IMG/VR virus record: IMGVR_UViG_3300011116_000702
Coordinates: 1 to 20,177 of that record
Origin: a virus
DNA: 20,177 bases
Direction: 5' to 3' (one strand)
In this document: piece after piece, positions 18,252-20,177 of the stretch
Layout of the letters: each line of letters starts with the position of its first letter
Position numbering within the stretch: position 1 is the first letter of the stretch
The notes under the pieces: generated by a model
Databases searched by the model: none
What the model was told of the DNA's origin: nothing
What the model saw: the letters and a program-made list of their open reading frames with translations, nothing else
Translations under genes and position numbers: made by a program

Positions 18252-19115
18252 TTAGTAGTAAAGATAAATCACACCGTTGCCACCAGTACCACCTACGCCT
18301 GAGTTATTACCTGCACCCCCGCCACCGCCGCCGTTACCACCAGCACCGCCGATATTTGCAGAACCATTAGAACCAGCAGCAATAAATCCACCACCACCAC
18401 CGCCCGCACCAAATAAAATACCTGTACCAGTTGAGCCTGTACCACCAGCAAAGAAATCACCAGCGCCACCTGCACCACCAGTACCAGTTCCCGTTGTATT
18501 GGCAGAACCGCCACCGCCAGCAATTAAACCTTTACCACCAGCACCACCTGTTTGCGTACCAGTTGCAGTAAAAGCACCTGCGCCACCACCACTTGAAACA
18601 CCAATTCCCCCAGCGCCGCCTGTTGTTGCAGCAGCATTTCCACCGCCACCTGCATAACCAATACCGCTTGCAATAGCACCGCCAGGTGCGCCTGTATAAG
18701 AAGTTGAACCAGCAGATGCAGCAGCAGTACCAGCACCGCCACCTGCTCCACCCATTCTTGTAGCAGTTGATGCAGTAGTTCCACCACCGCCTGCTCCGCC
18801 ACCTGCTAAAACCATTCCAAATGTTGTATCACCACCAGCACTGCCAGCAGATAAAGAACCACCTGTGCCACCTGCTCCTACTGTGCAAGTTCCTGGTACA
18901 AAAGTCCAACCAGTAGAAAATCCACCAGCACCACCGCCACCAGCATAAGTTGTAGATGAACCGCCACCACCACCGCCACCAATGCACACTGCATAAACTC
19001 GTTGGACACCAGTAGGAATTCCAGTAACCGAACCGCTTGATGTAATTGTTTGTTGCAACTTTAATCCAAACGGTGTGTCGCTAAATGATGAATTTTGATA
19101 AATGTTCACGCTCAT
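18252..19115 (-). CDS. Glycine-rich tail adhesin-like protein
   Basis: A 287-residue protein. Residues 1-45 form a beta-rich head (PFGLKLQQTITSSG, QRVYAVCIGG). From residue 46 to 275 it is dominated by runs of Gly with Ala, Ser and Thr (GGGGGGG, GGAGG, GGTGG repeats), ending in VIYLYY. This layout is known in phage receptor-binding proteins, where Gly-rich tracts form a packed polyglycine lattice and short loops contact the host. AAGGAG precedes ATG 19115. It is a paralogue of the next gene. The complementary strand gives long Pro-rich reading frames, which are artefacts of the Gly codons. Confidence 0.78.
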   Translation of the reverse strand: MSVNIYQNSSFSDTPFGLKLQQTITSSGSVTGIPTGVQRVYAVCIGGGGGGGSSTTYAGGGGAGGFSTGWTFVPGTCTVGAGGTGGSLSAGSAGGDTTFGMVLAGGGAGGGGTTASTATRMGGAGGGAGTAAASAGSTSYTGAPGGAIASGIGYAGGGGNAAATTGGAGGIGVSSGGGAGAFTATGTQTGGAGGKGLIAGGGGSANTTGTGTGGAGGAGDFFAGGTGSTGTGILFGAGGGGGGFIAAGSNGSANIGGAGGNGGGGGGAGNNSGVGGTGGNGVIYLYY

Positions 19116-19127
19116 TATTTGTTCTCC

Positions 19128-20177
19128 TTAGTAGAAAATGTAAAGAATACCATCGCCGCCAGTGCCTGCGCTTGAACTACCTGCATTGGTACCACCACCG
19201 CCACCACCAAGCCCACCATTTCCAGCAGCGCTACTTGTAGCGGTAACACCATTGCCTGCAACACCACCACCACCACCACCTGGAGCCTGGCCAGTGCTTG
19301 TCAATCCCGCACCTCCAGTAGTTACTGCACCAGTGAGGATATTGATACCGTTGCCACCATTGCCAGCAACATTGAGAACACTTGAACTGATGGCACCAGC
19401 ACCACCGCCACCCACTAAACCGCTACCGCCATTGCCGCCAGTATTTTGCGCACCACCAACAGCAGTTGAATATCCTCCACCGCCGCCAGAAATACCATTA
19501 CCGCCATTACCGCCAAGTTTTATGGTAAAACCTGATAATCCACTGCCAGCACCTGAACCTATGCCTCCATTTATTGCACCTGTAGCACCTGCACCGCCGC
19601 CAGGAATTCCAAAATAATTAGTAGAACCAGCAATTCCTGCGTTAGTTCCACAACCACTAGCACCACCTAAAAAACCTGCTACTTGAACACCACCACCGCC
19701 GCCTGCAATGATGTGTCCGTAACGTGTGTAACCACCAACATTGGCAGTACCTCCTGCACCAACAACACAAGTGCTATTGGCTAATGTCCAACCCCAAGCA
19801 ACTCCACCGCCACCTGCTGAATATCCGCCAAGACCACCGCCACCAACGCATATTGCATATACCCAAGTAATTGCAGAAGGTATAGTTACAGACATAATGC
19901 CTGTTTTTTGCACTATTCCACCAGATACATAAGTTCCAGTTGCTGCGTTAGTTACAGTAAATTGAGTTGAAGTTGCAGAGGCAACAGTTGCTGACCTTAA
20001 ATTGTAAGCAATTGGATTTACATCATAAATTCCAACAATATCGCCAGCAGAATAGTTATTTTCAGCAGTAAATGTAACAACTCCTGCAGAAGCAGTTACA
20101 TTTGTAATAATTGATTGACCAACTTTATGCCGAAGTGTTAAACCGTGTGGCAGAATAAAAGATGTTTGTTGATTAGG
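19128..20177 (-). CDS. Second glycine-rich tail adhesin-like protein (N-terminus outside window)
   Basis: The frame is open to the window edge, with 349 residues visible (first codon at 20177-20175). A GTG at 19913 is only internal. Visible residues 1-16 (ending ILPHGLTLR) resemble the head of the neighbouring protein (PFGLKLQQ), and residues 23-88 form an Ig-like module (SAGVVTFTAENNYSAGDIVG ... TQFTVTNAATGTY). Gly-rich tracts follow, ending in ILYIFY. It is probably a tail fibre tip or adhesin acting in host recognition. The stop lies 12 bases before the next ATG. Two adjacent paralogues suggest a variable host-range locus. Confidence 0.76.
   Translation of the reverse strand, partial: PNQQTSFILPHGLTLRHKVGQSIITNVTASAGVVTFTAENNYSAGDIVGIYDVNPIAYNLRSATVASATSTQFTVTNAATGTYVSGGIVQKTGIMSVTIPSAITWVYAICVGGGGLGGYSAGGGGVAWGWTLANSTCVVGAGGTANVGGYTRYGHIIAGGGGGVQVAGFLGGASGCGTNAGIAGSTNYFGIPGGGAGATGAINGGIGSGAGSGLSGFTIKLGGNGGNGISGGGGGYSTAVGGAQNTGGNGGSGLVGGGGAGAISSSVLNVAGNGGNGINILTGAVTTGGAGLTSTGQAPGGGGGGVAGNGVTATSSAAGNGGLGGGGGGTNAGSSSAGTGGDGILYIFY

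Noticed and set aside
18277-18657. Long proline-rich frame on the plus strand, with a similar one at 19162-19617
   Set aside because: These are the complementary reading of the glycine-rich adhesin genes (GGN codons give CCN). They have no ribosome site, and the minus-strand genes have good starts, a Shine-Dalgarno and meaningful ends.
1-20177. Search for integrase, immunity repressor, tRNA or rRNA genes
   Set aside because: No such gene or cloverleaf was recognised by reading both strands. A tRNA-scan program could still find a weak tRNA, so this is an absence by eye only.

Overview
This window is part of a tailed double-stranded DNA bacteriophage genome. The tight ATGA, GTGA and TAATG gene junctions, the replication genes, the lysis cassette and the tail-fibre genes all point that way. 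A WhiB-family Fe-S regulator (3638-3982) is essentially restricted to Actinobacteria and their phages, so the host is probably an actinobacterium. The moderate, slightly AT-leaning composition fits a low-GC planktonic lineage better than a high-GC soil one; that part is inference. No integrase, immunity repressor, tRNA, rRNA, CRISPR array or insertion sequence was seen.

Layout. (1) 1-247: the C-terminal end of a GC-rich gene and a strong rightward terminator. (2) 248-493: a non-coding leader with short direct repeats and a rightward promoter. (3) 494-4544: a rightward operon of eleven mostly small genes. Its two large members are an amidoligase-like protein with an N-terminal array of Cys pairs and an N-terminal-Cys class II glutamine amidotransferase. 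It also holds the WhiB gene and several microproteins. Six perfect copies of the 15-bp palindrome GTCTGATAATCAGAC (one in reverse orientation) are confined to this operon and bracket it, and a different 19-bp palindrome lies between two of its genes. (4) 4564-4640: a hairpin and a rightward terminator. (5) 11894 down to 4647: a leftward replication and regulation operon. In transcription order it encodes a Cys-rich microprotein, Cas4/RecB-like nuclease, small acidic protein, zinc-motif protein, DnaB/RecA-like ATPase, 30-aa peptide, zinc ribbon, lytic-transglycosylase-like protein, Holliday-junction-resolvase-like nuclease, split primase (CHC2 then TOPRIM), Cys/His protein, Nmad1/DUF1599-like protein, 65-aa protein, HNH nuclease, metallophosphoesterase, sigma-like factor, 124-aa protein and two coupled microproteins. 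(6) 11895-12102: a regulatory region with tandem ATACGATAC repeats and nested inverted repeats, a candidate replication origin or operator. (7) 12103-12279: a lone rightward FmdB-like zinc ribbon. (8) 20177 down to 12367: the end of the late operon. It holds glycine-rich adhesin-like proteins, tail or connector proteins, a membrane protein, an M15 endolysin and a holin, and closes with a leftward terminator at 12286-12327.

How the parts may work together. Replication would use the split primase, the DnaB-like ATPase, the resolvase and the Cas4-like nuclease. Lysis would use the holin, M15 endolysin and small membrane protein. The phage seems to carry its own transcriptional control: a sigma-like factor, WhiB and dispersed palindromic sites. 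The most distinctive module is the adjacent amidoligase and glutamine amidotransferase pair. Members of these enzyme families make amide bonds and release ammonia from glutamine, which suggests covalent modification of a protein, peptide or cell-wall component during infection. Its target cannot be read from the sequence.
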